Under the pieces are notes generated by a model. It was not told where the DNA came from, made no database searches, and saw nothing but the letters and a program-made list of their open reading frames with translations. Position numbers and translations under genes: made by a program. A stretch of 64,000 bases of DNA from positions 62,001-126,000 of the forward strand of contig CAWFIB010000026.1 of assembly GCA_963815775.1 (NCBI GenBank), in the 5' to 3' direction. Of the stretch, positions 24,711 to 34,663 are shown piece after piece (position 1 is the stretch's first letter; every line of letters starts with the position of its first letter). This DNA comes from CAVVDY01 sp963815775. GTDB taxonomy: Bacteria > Acidobacteriota > Terriglobia > Terriglobales > Acidobacteriaceae.

Positions 24711-27700
24711 CTACTCTTTACCTCCGCCCTGGTATGCCTTGAGCGCATCCTGATACAGGCTCTTCAGGTCGGCGCGATCCAGCAGATGCCCCACCCCGGG
24801 TTCCTTGCTGGCCGTCTCCAGCAGTTGCACCGTCTGCCGATATTGCGCAACCGACTGAGCCTTCTGTCCTGCTGCGTCGGCTAGTTTTCCAAGCAGATAA
24901 TGCGCCTGGGCCTGCTCAATAATGAGGCCCAGCTTGTCGGCGCGATTCAAGGCGCCGTCCAGCTCCTGCTGGGCTGGCCCTGGCTTATTGGCAGTAATCT
25001 GCGCCTGCGCCAGGTACACGGAAGCCTGTACCGAAAGCGCTTTCAAGCCCATCGAATCGGTTTCCGCTACCAGCTTCTGCAGCACCGGGCTTGCCGTGCC
25101 GCCATGGCCCTGCATCACGTCCAGCCGGGCTATGCCGAAACGCGACAGCGCCGCCTGCTCGCGCACCTTGGCCCGCGCTGCCACCGCAGCCGCCTTGTCG
25201 TATTGCTGCCGCGCGTCACTGAAGGCCCCGGCATACATGTAGCTGTCGCCCAGCCAGTTGATCGTTTCGGCAATGTAGGTGTCGCTCTTGACCTCGTTGG
25301 CCAAGGTCATGGCCTCCTGCAGCTTCTGCTGGCCTTCCTCTTCCCTTCCCACCATGGAGAGCACGTTTCCGTAGCCTGCAAGCGCCGCCACCATCAGGTA
25401 GGTGCGGTTGTTCGTACCCTGGAATCCATTGACCGCGTCCTGATACGACTTCAGGGCCCGGCCGTACTGTCCCTGGATGGCAAACAGTTGGCCCAGACTG
25501 GTCGAGACCAGCGCCACGCTGTTCTGATCGCCCGCCGCGCGAGCGCTGTCAAGCGCTTTGAGATACTGTGTTAGCGCGACATCGTACTGGCCCAGCTTGA
25601 CGTTGATATCCGCCAGATTGTGAAGCGACTGGGCAATTCCGCCCGCGTCCTTAAGTTTCTCGCGGAGGTCGAGCGACTGCTGATAATACGTCAGGGCCGC
25701 CTGGAAATTGCCCAGGCTATCCTCGGCGGTGCCAATGTTGTTCAGGCAAACCGCCTGTGACGCCTGGTCCCCAAGATCGCGGAACTGGCTGAGCGCCTCG
25801 TTGAGCACCTTAAGCGCCTCGTCGTATTTCGCGTGATCGTCATAGAACGAGCCCAGGTTAAGCAACACCGTGGCGACTCCGTTCTTGTCGCCGATGCGCT
25901 TGCGGATCTCCAGCGACTCCTGGTAGCTGGCAAGCGCTGCGGCGCTATCGCCCAACTGGTCCTGCATGCCGGCAATCTCATTCAGGTTAGCGCCCATGGT
26001 GCGTTGTAGATTCAGCGACCGGCTGATGGCCAGTGACTCCTGGAAGTTCTTCAACGCCTCCTTCGGCTGCTGCAGCATCTTGTAGGCGATGCCCTCGGCC
26101 TGCAGGATGGAGGCTTTCAGCGCGTCATTGCTGCTCTGCGTCGCCAGGTTGTACGCCGAGCCCAGATACTCCAGTCCTGCCTGCGGATTCCCCGCCCTGA
26201 TTTCCACCCGCCCGCTGACCAGAAGAACGTCGGGATTATTTTTGTCCGCAGCCCTCACCATGGCCAGGCGCTTGCGCGCGGCGTCATAATTGGCCGCTTT
26301 CTCGTAGAGCTTTGCCAGCTCAAACTGGGCATCCGTGTCGTCGGGATTAACCGCCGTCAGCTTCTCGTAAGAGGCGATCGCCTTGTCCGTATCGTTGGTG
26401 ACGACCGCATTCTTCGCCTGAATCAGGAACTTCTCGTTGTCCGGGAGGTTATTGCTCAGGGTCACCGACTGCCGTGACGCCAGCTCCGCCTTGTCATCAA
26501 AGCCCTGCGCCTTGTATGCCTGCGCTAACTCCGAGAACGCGAGCGCGAAACTGGGATCGTCCCTCGTGGCCTCTTCAAATTTCTTGGCGGCTTCGCTGTC
26601 CTTGTTGTCCTGGGCGAGCTGCAAGCCTTCGTTATAGGCGCGCAGCGCCGGCACCGACTGCGTCAGAACGAACGGCGTGCGCAACTGCAGGTCCTTCACT
26701 CCGCTGGATGCCGCCAGCTTCTCCCGCATTTGATCGGCAAGCTTGGTAATCGACGCCAGCAGCTCCTTTTCGCCCGCAACACTGGTACCAATTTCGGACT
26801 GGCTATCGTGCTTCAGGTCGTCAACCGTCGAAGTGATCTGAATCTGGTCGCCGATTTTCACATACTTGCCGGTGATTACTGTGTCAGCGTTGGTAAAGTC
26901 GGCGATGCGTTTGAGCGTGGCCAGGTCCAACTCCTGCTGCGGAGAGATCTTCAGATCGCGCAACACCTGTTGTAGGCGGCTCTGCGAAACCTGGCGGATC
27001 GCCGGCGAAGCTCCGATATCGGTGCTCAGAGTCTCCGACAAACTCGACGACAGCCAGTCCAGGCTGGCGTCGCCCGAAGCGTTGTAATAAGGAATGATGG
27101 CCAGCGACATCACTGCCGATGGCGCAACCGCGTTTTGTCCTTGTGGATGCCCGTTGTTGACCACGACGTAGCCACCCACACCAAACCCAACGACAAGTAC
27201 AGCCGCAGCAATAACCAGCCACTTGCGCGGAAATCCTGCCACGGTCCGGGCTGCAACCGGAACAGCGGGTGACGGCGCGTCCAGCGTCTGGACATCGCCG
27301 GTTCCCGGCCGCAGCGCCGACATCCCAGTCGCCCCCGATCGCGGCCGCTTGCCCTGGGCGATATCCAGATCATCCATCAGCTCCTGAACCGACGAATACC
27401 GGCTCTTGGGATCGCGCTCCAGGCACTTGGAGACAATGTGGCTGATCGCCGGCGGCACCGTCGGATCGACATCATGCAGCGGAACCGCCCGTTCCTGCGT
27501 CCGCTTCACCAGGCTGGCAATCGCACTGTCCGCCCGGTACGGCATGTTGCCGGTGATCAGCTCATAGAAAATCAGACCCATGGCAAAGATGTCGGAGCGC
27601 GCATCCAGCTCAGAGCCCATGGCCTGTTCCGGAGACATGTACTCCATGGTGCCAATCATCATGCCGGTCTGGGTCATGCCGTCGCTCTGCACGGTCTTGG

Positions 27701-28490
27701 CCAGGCCGAAATCCATGATGACCACGCGACCCCCCGCATCGCGCATGATGTTGCTCGGCTTCAAATCGCGGTGGATCACGCCCTCGGCGTGTGCCGCCTG
27801 CAGTCCCGCACACGACTGGCGGATGATGCCCACGGCGTCGTTAGGGTCGAGCTTGCCTTGGCGCGTCAGGATGGTGCGCAGGTCCTCACCCTCGACGAAC
27901 TCCATGGTGATGAACTTCACCCCCTCGGCTTCGCTCAGGTCATAGATACGGATGATGTTCTTATGTGTCACCTGGCGCGCCAGAATCAGCTCCTGCTTGA
28001 AGCGGGCCAGAATGGCAGGATTACCCGCCAGGTCGGGGCGAATGACTTTCAGGCCTACCGCACGATCGACCTCCATGTCATGCGCTTTGTAAACCGCGCC
28101 CATGCCGCCCATGCCCAGCAGGCTCTGGATCTCGTAGCGGCCGCCCAGCACGCTGCCAACTTCAAAGATGGTCGCGCCAATGGAGGCAAAAACCTGCTGC
28201 GTTGTGCCTGAGCTGGGATCGCGAGGCCTGCGGGCCTCGGCCATGGTGACGTCGTTGGAGGGATCGCTTTTGGTCTGAGGAGATGACTGTGGTGCCGGTG
28301 ACTTTGGTGGCACCCGATCCTGCGGGACCGGAGAAACGGCACCTTCGGGCAGGGTGGCTTCCAAGTCGGATTCTGTCCGAGGCATTCCCGCAGAATTTAG
28401 AGCAGCTGGTTGCTGCGCCGAGCTCTCGCCGCTGGAAACGGCCGTTCCCTCGCCTCCCGGACGAGGCGCGCCCTCTGGATCCACCTTCAT
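24711..28490 (-). CDS. Ser/Thr protein kinase with TolB-like domain and TPR array
   Basis: 1259 residues. A Pro/Ser-rich N-terminal ~115 residues; Hanks-type kinase domain ~118-375 with GMGGMGAVYKAHD, VIHRDLKPSNIM and IMDFGLAKT, then MSPEQAMGSELDARSDIFAMG. A single TM segment follows (~KWLVIAAAVLVVGFGVGGYVV). The outer part begins with a TolB/CsgG-like α/β domain (SLAIIPYYNASGDASLDWLS) and continues with about a dozen or more TPRs to the C-terminus (repeated LGNFQAALTYYQQSL-like units). This architecture is common in Acidobacteriota: a membrane receptor kinase whose extracytoplasmic TPRs probably sense or scaffold proteins. Convergent with the lectin gene; separate transcription. Confidence 0.92.
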   Translation of the reverse strand: MKVDPEGAPRPGGEGTAVSSGESSAQQPAALNSAGMPRTESDLEATLPEGAVSPVPQDRVPPKSPAPQSSPQTKSDPSNDVTMAEARRPRDPSSGTTQQVFASIGATIFEVGSVLGGRYEIQSLLGMGGMGAVYKAHDMEVDRAVGLKVIRPDLAGNPAILARFKQELILARQVTHKNIIRIYDLSEAEGVKFITMEFVEGEDLRTILTRQGKLDPNDAVGIIRQSCAGLQAAHAEGVIHRDLKPSNIMRDAGGRVVIMDFGLAKTVQSDGMTQTGMMIGTMEYMSPEQAMGSELDARSDIFAMGLIFYELITGNMPYRADSAIASLVKRTQERAVPLHDVDPTVPPAISHIVSKCLERDPKSRYSSVQELMDDLDIAQGKRPRSGATGMSALRPGTGDVQTLDAPSPAVPVAARTVAGFPRKWLVIAAAVLVVGFGVGGYVVVNNGHPQGQNAVAPSAVMSLAIIPYYNASGDASLDWLSSSLSETLSTDIGASPAIRQVSQSRLQQVLRDLKISPQQELDLATLKRIADFTNADTVITGKYVKIGDQIQITSTVDDLKHDSQSEIGTSVAGEKELLASITKLADQMREKLAASSGVKDLQLRTPFVLTQSVPALRAYNEGLQLAQDNKDSEAAKKFEEATRDDPSFALAFSELAQAYKAQGFDDKAELASRQSVTLSNNLPDNEKFLIQAKNAVVTNDTDKAIASYEKLTAVNPDDTDAQFELAKLYEKAANYDAARKRLAMVRAADKNNPDVLLVSGRVEIRAGNPQAGLEYLGSAYNLATQSSNDALKASILQAEGIAYKMLQQPKEALKNFQESLAISRSLNLQRTMGANLNEIAGMQDQLGDSAAALASYQESLEIRKRIGDKNGVATVLLNLGSFYDDHAKYDEALKVLNEALSQFRDLGDQASQAVCLNNIGTAEDSLGNFQAALTYYQQSLDLREKLKDAGGIAQSLHNLADINVKLGQYDVALTQYLKALDSARAAGDQNSVALVSTSLGQLFAIQGQYGRALKSYQDAVNGFQGTNNRTYLMVAALAGYGNVLSMVGREEEGQQKLQEAMTLANEVKSDTYIAETINWLGDSYMYAGAFSDARQQYDKAAAVAARAKVREQAALSRFGIARLDVMQGHGGTASPVLQKLVAETDSMGLKALSVQASVYLAQAQITANKPGPAQQELDGALNRADKLGLIIEQAQAHYLLGKLADAAGQKAQSVAQYRQTVQLLETASKEPGVGHLLDRADLKSLYQDALKAYQGGGKE

Positions 28491-28758
28491 AACTCCGCCA
28501 GACCTTGCGGGGTGCTGGCAGAACTTGGCCGTACCGCTTGCCTCACCGCCAGCTAGCCGTAAGTATACCTAGCTTTGGAAGTTGTTGGACAGTGCCCACG
28601 TGGTGTCAGGCGTAAATGGGATGGATTTCTGGGCTCGAGGCCGCGGCAACGCTGCGATCTATCGGTGCGAGGTTCCTACCCAGACAGCCTGCATGCCAGT
28701 CACCTTCGGCAAAACCACACCTGCGCCATTGCCCCCCCAAATCCCATAAAATCGAAAT

Positions 28759-30276
28759 GTGCCAAAGACCAGCTTTGAACTGAATTTTGACGCTCGCCGC
28801 CACCTCGGCTACGAGCTGATCGACATTATCAACGACTACTTCGAATCCCTGTCCACCCGTCCCGTGCAGGCCCCGCTTGAAGACCGCTCATTCGAGCCTT
28901 TGCGAGACGCCATGCCGGAGACCGGTGTTCTGGACCAGATCACCCCGGCTTCCGGCCGGAATGGCAACTCTCATGTCCAGCTCTCCGCCTTCCTCCGCCA
29001 GACCGCACAGCAGATGATCGATCACGGCTTTCATGTCGGCGCCGCGAACTATTTCGGCCTGATGAACCCCACTCCTACCTACGCCGGTGTGCTGGCAGAG
29101 GCGCTGGTCGCCGGGCTGAACCCGCAACTGGCAACGACCGCGCGCTCGCAGCTCGCAACCAAGATCGAAGCGGAGACGATTCGCTGGATTGGCGAGCGTT
29201 TTGGCTGGTCACAGCCCTTTGACGGCACCTTCACCAGCGGCGGCAATGAAGCCAACTTCACCGCTCTGGCCCTGGCCCTGGCAGCTCACTTTCCTCAGGC
29301 CGTTGAAGATGGCGTCTCTTCCATCGGAGCGCAGCCTATGGTCTACGCCTCCGCAGAGTCTCACCATTCGCTCGATAAGTCCGTTGGTCTGTTGGGACTG
29401 GGACGCAAAGCGCTGCAACGCATTCCTCTGAATGAGCGTTGCGCAATGGACGTGACCGCGCTGGAACAGGCGATCACCGTTGATCGTCAGGCCGGCAAAA
29501 AGCCCTTCTGTGTCGTGGCTACGGCAGGTACTACCAACTCGGGCATCATCGATGACATCCCTGCCATTGCCGACCTCTGCCAACGCGAAGGCCTGTGGCT
29601 TCATCTCGACGGCGCCTACGGAGCGGCCATCACTTTCAGCAATACGTACCGGCATTTGGTCCAAGGCATTGACCGTTGCGATTCCGTGACCATTGATCCG
29701 CACAAATGGCTGGCTGTGCCCTTTGTCGCTGGAGTGATCCTCACGCGCCATCCGCAGGCGATGCAGGCTGCTTTCGGAGTGACGACGCCTTACATGCCGA
29801 AAGCCGTTGCCGGTATACCCCTGGATAACTTCAAGGTGTCGATGCAATGGACCCGCCGCATGAATTCGCTGAAGCTTTGGCTCACGCTGCAGATGCACGG
29901 GCGTGCTGGGTATCAGGCAGTAATCGACAAGCAAATGCAGGCGGCGCGCGAGTTCGCGCGGTGGGTCGAATCCAGCCAGCAGTTCGCGCTGGCAACGCCG
30001 CAGATGCTGCCCATTCTCAACCTGCGGCTCCGGCGTGTCGGCGATGGGAACCAGACCGCGCAAGCCCACATCGAACTGGTCGAGCGCGTGACCCGCGACG
30101 GACGGCGCTGGATCTCGGAAACCCGGGTCGCCGGCCAAAGCGTAATCCGCATCATGGTCGTGAGCTATTTGACCGGAAAGCCCGAGATCGAGGCACTCCA
30201 GCATGCTCTGCTGGAAGCACTAAAAATGCCCCTCTTTCGAGGGGCGCAGGTAGGTTCAGGAGAGAGAACAAACTAA
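28759..30276 (+). CDS. Group II PLP-dependent amino-acid decarboxylase
   Basis: 505 residues from GTG 28759 (an overlapping ATG is out of frame; no clear ribosome site). Features of the aromatic-amino-acid/glutamate decarboxylase family: TPTYAGVLAEALVAGLNPQL and FTSGGNEANFTALALALA, VVATAGTTNSGIIDDI, LWLHLDGAYGAA and the PLP-binding lysine in TIDPHKWLAVPF. No signal peptide. The product would be an amine from an aromatic or acidic amino acid; the substrate cannot be set from motifs alone. Its stop overlaps, tail to tail, that of the ECF-like sigma gene. Confidence 0.85.
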   Translation: MPKTSFELNFDARRHLGYELIDIINDYFESLSTRPVQAPLEDRSFEPLRDAMPETGVLDQITPASGRNGNSHVQLSAFLRQTAQQMIDHGFHVGAANYFGLMNPTPTYAGVLAEALVAGLNPQLATTARSQLATKIEAETIRWIGERFGWSQPFDGTFTSGGNEANFTALALALAAHFPQAVEDGVSSIGAQPMVYASAESHHSLDKSVGLLGLGRKALQRIPLNERCAMDVTALEQAITVDRQAGKKPFCVVATAGTTNSGIIDDIPAIADLCQREGLWLHLDGAYGAAITFSNTYRHLVQGIDRCDSVTIDPHKWLAVPFVAGVILTRHPQAMQAAFGVTTPYMPKAVAGIPLDNFKVSMQWTRRMNSLKLWLTLQMHGRAGYQAVIDKQMQAAREFARWVESSQQFALATPQMLPILNLRLRRVGDGNQTAQAHIELVERVTRDGRRWISETRVAGQSVIRIMVVSYLTGKPEIEALQHALLEALKMPLFRGAQVGSGERTN

Positions 30277-30782
30277 CTCTGCTGCGACAGCAGTTCCCGC
30301 AAGCGCAGCCGCGCCTGATGCAGGCCCCGGCACGATTCCCGCTCGGTAACGCCAACCAGTCGCGCGATGGAATCATGGTCGTAGCCTTCCACGTCATGCA
30401 GAAGGAAAATCAGCTTTTCAGTAGCCGGCAACTGAAATACGGCACACTCCAGCTCCGTCCGAAGTACACGCAGGCGTACGTTGCGGACTTCGCTATTGGG
30501 AACACAATGCAGGCTAAATACCGGGATGTCGAACAGCCCGCGCAGTTCCTCGACCAGCGCACGATCAACATCTTGCGTGCTGGCAGCAGCGTCGCGCGAA
30601 AGTGCGGCCCGGAAAACGTCGGCCATCACGGCTTCCCCTGCGAGCTCGCTGCCCGTCATCCAGAAAGCAATGGCATACACATGATGGCGATTGCCTTCAA
30701 AGGACTGGCGCCACTGGGATGAGACCAGCCAGCCACCACGCGAATGACTCTCGATCCCGCTTATGTTTCCTTCCCTTATCAT
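30273..30782 (-). CDS. ECF-type sigma factor-like protein
   Basis: 169 residues from ATG 30782. TTG 30788 has better spacing from AAAGGAGAG, and the frame continues further up, so the start is not fixed. Region 2-like (NRHHVYAIAFWMTGSELAGE ... VMADVFRAALSR) and region 4-like (LPATEKLIFLLHDVEGYDHD, SIARLVGVTERESCRGLHQA) segments are recognisable, the latter a helix-turn-helix that would read the -35 element. The linker is long and region 2 is weakly conserved. No anti-sigma gene is adjacent, so control is unknown. Confidence 0.7.
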   Translation of the reverse strand: MIREGNISGIESHSRGGWLVSSQWRQSFEGNRHHVYAIAFWMTGSELAGEAVMADVFRAALSRDAAASTQDVDRALVEELRGLFDIPVFSLHCVPNSEVRNVRLRVLRTELECAVFQLPATEKLIFLLHDVEGYDHDSIARLVGVTERESCRGLHQARLRLRELLSQQS

Positions 30783-31233
30783 GTCCAATTTGCGCTCTCC
30801 TTTGATGGATTGGCTCGCGGTGGATCTGTCGCCCGGCCGCAAAACGCTGCCTGAGATCATTTGCAATCACCGCACGCTCTCTCCTAGTGCAATTGGCGTA
30901 CCGACTCGGGCGTCATTGCCGCCGGTATCTGGCTTCCTGACTCAAGTGACTGAATCAAATGGCCCAAGAAGGGTCTCGATTTCTGCCTTGCGGCGCACTA
31001 GCACTAACTTGAAATTTGAGGCGACGGCTTGCGGCGGTGATAATTGGCAGCATCATGCTCTAAGTTGGTACCCGCGTACCATCCCATTTTTCCCCTTCAT
31101 CGGGCGGGAGCTTTTCCTGCCCTTCGGCTCATCCCTCGTTGCTGCAACCGGCTTCACGGTCGATGCGCTCCAGGAACCACGGCAGAGATCATGACGTATT
31201 TAGCCAGTGTGGACGTTGAGAACCGAGAGTAAA
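30783..31233. other. Divergent intergenic region
   Basis: 451 bases between the sigma-like gene and the HD-GYP gene. It contains a perfect 6-4-6 inverted repeat, TGGTAC-CCGC-GTACCA, at 31066-31081, possibly an operator. I saw no further gene. Confidence 0.45.
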
Positions 31234-32379
31234 ATGCACGGCAGAACTGTGTCGGGGAACGTGCCTATGGCGGACCGGATTTTGGTCGTCGACGATGAAG
31301 AAGCAGTACGTCAAACCATGGCGGCTGCGCTGGAGTCTGCCGGCTATGCTGTCGAGGACACTTCGTCTGTCGATGCGGCCATCCCCATGCTGCAGACAAC
31401 CAATAGCTGGGCATTACTCCTCACGGATCTGCTCATGCCTGGCACCAACGGTTTGGCCCTGTTGGAATACGCTCACCAGCATCACCCTCAGGTGCCGGTC
31501 GTAATGGTGACGGGCGTTCACGACATCTCCATCGCGCTGGAAGCGATTCGCCTCGGCGCCTACGACTACCTGCTGAAGCCGTTTCAACGCGAGCAACTCC
31601 TGGCCGTTGTGGCGCGAGCGTTGGAAAAGCGCAAGCTCGAGTTGGAAAATCTTGCCTATAAAACTGAGCTGGAAGCCCTGGTCAAGGCGAGGACTGACCT
31701 GCTCGACAGCGCCATGGCGGACTTGAAGTCCGCCCTGGAAGACCGGGAGCGCGCCATCACTGAGCTCGAGCGCTCCTATGACATCACGCTTGAGGCGCTG
31801 GGAAACGCGCTCGACCTGAAAGATGCCGAGACGGAAGGCCACTCCAAGCGAGTCACGGCGTTCACCATGGCAATCGCCCACAAGCTGGGCCTGTCGGACG
31901 AACGACGCAAGGTGATCGGTCGTGGTGCCTTCCTGCACGACATCGGCAAGATGGCGATACCGGATGCAATTTTGCGTAAGCCCGGTCGGTTGACCGCCGA
32001 AGAGCAAGCAGTCATGCGCGACCACTGCCTGCTCGGCTACCAGATGCTGCGTAAGATCCCCTTCCTGCATGAACCGGCCGAGATCGTGTACTCCCACCAG
32101 GAACACTTCGACGGCAGCGGCTATCCCCGAGGACTGCGTGGCGAACAGATCCACCTCGGCGCCCGCGTATTTGCTGTGGCGGATGCCTTCGACGCCATCA
32201 CCTCCGATCGTCCTTACCGTGCCGCCCAATCCATCTCATCCGCGCGCCGGGAAATTGAACGAAACTCTGGAACCCAATTTGATCCCGCTGTGGTGAAGGT
32301 GTTCCTTGCCCTGCCTGAAGAATTCTGGATCACGCTAAGAGACCAGATCGCCAATACCCCACGCGGCCGCCGCAATTAG
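31234..32379 (+). CDS. Response regulator with HD-GYP output domain
   Basis: 381 residues from ATG 31234 (GAGAG five bases upstream); ATG 31267, eleven codons on, would also give a complete receiver. Receiver: acidic DDEE near residues 20-23, phospho-acceptor Asp65 (LLTDLLMPG) and Lys115 (YLLKPF). A coiled-coil linker (~125-185) joins it to the HD-GYP domain, with HDIGKMAIPD and HQEHFDGSGYPRGLRGEQIH. HD-GYP proteins hydrolyse cyclic di-GMP; receiver phosphorylation probably switches this. No histidine kinase is adjacent. Followed by a MITE-like repeat. Confidence 0.9.
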   Translation: MHGRTVSGNVPMADRILVVDDEEAVRQTMAAALESAGYAVEDTSSVDAAIPMLQTTNSWALLLTDLLMPGTNGLALLEYAHQHHPQVPVVMVTGVHDISIALEAIRLGAYDYLLKPFQREQLLAVVARALEKRKLELENLAYKTELEALVKARTDLLDSAMADLKSALEDRERAITELERSYDITLEALGNALDLKDAETEGHSKRVTAFTMAIAHKLGLSDERRKVIGRGAFLHDIGKMAIPDAILRKPGRLTAEEQAVMRDHCLLGYQMLRKIPFLHEPAEIVYSHQEHFDGSGYPRGLRGEQIHLGARVFAVADAFDAITSDRPYRAAQSISSARREIERNSGTQFDPAVVKVFLALPEEFWITLRDQIANTPRGRRN

Positions 32380-32387
32380 CGAAGGCC

Positions 32388-32490
32388 TGATTAAGTCCGC
32401 TTTGGAAGGGGACGGCCTTCAGGCCGTCCGTGAATGCCTGAAATAGAGCTGGGCATTTAGCCCCTGAGGGTCTTCGGTCGGACTTAATCA
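32388..32490. repeat. 103-bp MITE-like element with 12-bp terminal inverted repeats
   Basis: TGATTAAGTCCG (32388-32399) and CGGACTTAATCA (32479-32490) are perfect terminal inverted repeats. Inside is a hairpin GGACGGCCT-TC-AGGCCGTCC (32410-32429) and a GGGC...GCCCC stem. A related copy in opposite orientation lies at 53416-53520. Both sit just after genes. Confidence 0.75.
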
Positions 32491-32608
32491 GATTCTCCGT
32501 GGAAGCTCTCCACTCTCCCATAGATCGGTCTTGCAAGGGCACTGCTTCCAGCCGCCCCTGTGGTGAGTTCGCTCCATCTTCCGGTATGATTCGTGTCGGG
32601 AGACGTAC

Positions 32609-32896
32609 ATGAGCAATGTTCTGAGCGGAGCAGAATTGCTCCAGGCCCTGCAGAATCTTCCCGGCTGGAACCTCAATGGCGACGTCATCGAGCGGGTGTT
32701 TGAGTTTTCTAACTTTGTGGACGCCATGGGCTTCGTGAATCGGATCGCCGAGGCCGCCGAAGCGGTCAATCATCATCCCGACATAACCATCAACTACAAC
32801 AAGGTCAAACTTTCTTTGACCTCCCATGATTCCGGCGGAGTCACCCAGCGCGATCTACGCATGGCGGGCAAGATCAACGAGATCAGCGCCGCGTGA
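32609..32896 (+). CDS. phhB: Pterin-4a-carbinolamine dehydratase
   Basis: 95 residues, ATG with GGGAG seven bases upstream. The whole chain is the PCD fold: LPGWNLNGDVIERVFEFSNF and the active-site segment NHHPDITINYNKVKLSLTSH with the conserved histidines, then DSGGVTQRDLRMAGKINE. The enzyme dehydrates 4a-hydroxytetrahydropterin formed by aromatic-amino-acid hydroxylases. No hydroxylase gene is in the window, so it may serve a distant partner. Stands alone after the MITE-like repeat. Confidence 0.92.
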   Translation: MSNVLSGAELLQALQNLPGWNLNGDVIERVFEFSNFVDAMGFVNRIAEAAEAVNHHPDITINYNKVKLSLTSHDSGGVTQRDLRMAGKINEISAA

Positions 32897-33092
32897 GCCT
32901 CGCCCCCGATCCGCTCGCGAGAATGTTTCAGCGAGCGAGTTCGCTGCCGGGCTGCGATAAGTTGCACAGTGCGCTGATCGTTGAAGGACATGGCCGAACT
33001 GGCAAATTCGCCATTGCGCGGCTATCATGCCTTCGAGGTGGACGGGCAGCCCTGGTGCTCACTGTCGCAACGCGGGCCCGTCTGAACACAAC

Positions 33093-33833
33093 ATGCGCGA
33101 ACACAATCTTTGGTTAACCATTTCGTGCGTCCTGATGCTCGTTTTCAGTGCGGCATTGTCAATGGCTCAGGAGCGTGCTAACGCTCCCATCCCGAACACC
33201 GTCCTGGTTGGAGCGGATGGCAAGTACGAAGCCGATCCTGATACCGTCTTGGTGCAGTTCAACATCTCGGCGCAAAACGAGACGCTGCAAGCAGCCAGTG
33301 ACCGCGCCAAGCACGCCGCCGAGCAGGTTCGGGAACTGCTGCGCAAAAATGGCCTCGATCCCAAGCTGGCGCAAATCGGCCAGTTCGTCGTGTCGCCCGT
33401 CTATGACTACAAGAATCCCAAGCGCAAACTGGTGGGCTATCGCGTCAACAGCAGCATCAGCATCAAGTTCAAGGACTTCAGCAAGGTTGGCCCGCTCACC
33501 GAAGATCTCTTCAACCTAGACGTCACCGATAGCCAGTCCGTGAGCTACATTCTGGAAGACATGGACGCTGCCAAGGAAAAGGCCGTACAAGATGCCATGC
33601 ACCGCACCAAGCTGCTGGCGAACGCAGTTGCCGAGTCGAGCGCCCATACGCTAGGCACTTTGTCCTACGCTTCGGTTGACGTCTCTGAGCCGGGGCCGAT
33701 CATCCGTCCGATGATGATGAAGGCTGCTGCTCCCATGGGAGCCGGAGCCGCGCCGCCTCCTCCGACCGAGGAGTTCACGCCGCAGAAGATCACCGTGACG
33801 GCGCACGTGAATGCGCTCTATAACCTCCAGTAA
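33093..33833 (+). CDS. Periplasmic SIMPL-domain (DUF541) protein
   Basis: 246 residues from ATG 33093, the first start with a signal peptide (WLTISCVLMLVFSAALSMAQ). The domain follows the SIMPL pattern: ADPDTVLVQFNISAQNETLQ, AAEQVRELLRKNGLDPK, VGYRVNSSISIKFKDF and ALYNLQ at the end. DUF541 proteins form ring-like periplasmic oligomers linked to oxidative stress, function mostly unknown. A short Pro/Ala-rich insert (APMGAGAAPPPP) precedes the last strand. The frame upstream of 33093 is open but has no signal or ribosome site. Confidence 0.85.
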   Translation: MREHNLWLTISCVLMLVFSAALSMAQERANAPIPNTVLVGADGKYEADPDTVLVQFNISAQNETLQAASDRAKHAAEQVRELLRKNGLDPKLAQIGQFVVSPVYDYKNPKRKLVGYRVNSSISIKFKDFSKVGPLTEDLFNLDVTDSQSVSYILEDMDAAKEKAVQDAMHRTKLLANAVAESSAHTLGTLSYASVDVSEPGPIIRPMMMKAAAPMGAGAAPPPPTEEFTPQKITVTAHVNALYNLQ

Positions 33834-33893
33834 CCGCGACTTCATCGCCCGAATCGCGTTTTAGTGTGACATATGATTTTGTTTGGGGGAGTT

Positions 33894-34622
33894 ATGAAGT
33901 ATAGGCTGGCGTTATTGGTAACCATCGCGCTGAGTTCCGTTCCCGTTTTCGCGCAAGATCAGCCGGTGATAACGCCGCGGGTAGCGCCCACTGCCGAGCA
34001 GTCCCGCCTCGACCAGCCCACAACCCCTGTCCCATCGCACTTGCTGGTGGTACCGGCGGGAACCAGGATTCCCTTGGCGCTGAAGCAGGGCATCAGCAGC
34101 CGGAATGCGCGCGTCGGCGATCCGGTCTACGCGCAGACCACCTTTCCCATCATCCAGAACAACACCATCGTCATTCCCGCTGGGACGTTCGTTCAGGGTA
34201 CGGTTCGCAGCATCGTACGGCCGGGACGCGTAAAGGGACGCGCACAGATGCAGTTGAGCTTCTCCTCGCTGATCTTCCCCAACGGCTATACCGTTGTGTT
34301 GCCCGGCGCGGTTGAGGGAACCCCGGGCTCGAAGGACACCGAGATGAAGGACACCGAAGGCACCATTCAGCAAACGGGATCCAAAGGCAAGGACGCGCAG
34401 ACCATCGCCGTTATGACAATACCGGGTGCCGGAATCGGTGCCATCGCCGACGGAGGCAAGGGAGCGGGCATCGGCGCTGCCGCTGGTGGCGCTGTGGGGT
34501 TGGCGACCGTGCTGCTCAGCCGCGGCCCCGACATTCAGCTCGATTCTGGCGCGTCGATTGAGATGACTCTGGAACGCACCATCGAAATCGATCGCGCCCA
34601 GGTAAGGAAGCAAATGGAATGA
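33894..34622 (+). CDS. Secreted protein with VirB10/TrbI-like β-domain
   Basis: 242 residues from ATG 33894, which has GGGGGAG five bases upstream. Signal peptide to ~VPVFAQ. The core has LVVPAGTRIPLALKQGISSR, VYAQTTFPIIQNNTIVIPAG and FVQGTVRSIVRPGRVKGRAQ, the pattern of VirB10/TrbI C-terminal β-barrel-like domains. Then comes a Gly-rich stretch (IGAIADGGKGAGIGAAAGGA) like glycine-zipper membrane segments. No secretion-system genes accompany it; standalone versions are common in Acidobacteriota. Probably periplasmic or outer-membrane-associated. Confidence 0.65.
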   Translation: MKYRLALLVTIALSSVPVFAQDQPVITPRVAPTAEQSRLDQPTTPVPSHLLVVPAGTRIPLALKQGISSRNARVGDPVYAQTTFPIIQNNTIVIPAGTFVQGTVRSIVRPGRVKGRAQMQLSFSSLIFPNGYTVVLPGAVEGTPGSKDTEMKDTEGTIQQTGSKGKDAQTIAVMTIPGAGIGAIADGGKGAGIGAAAGGAVGLATVLLSRGPDIQLDSGASIEMTLERTIEIDRAQVRKQME

Positions 34623-34663
34623 TCGCGCTCGGCGCGCTGATCGCTGCACCATACCCGCATCCA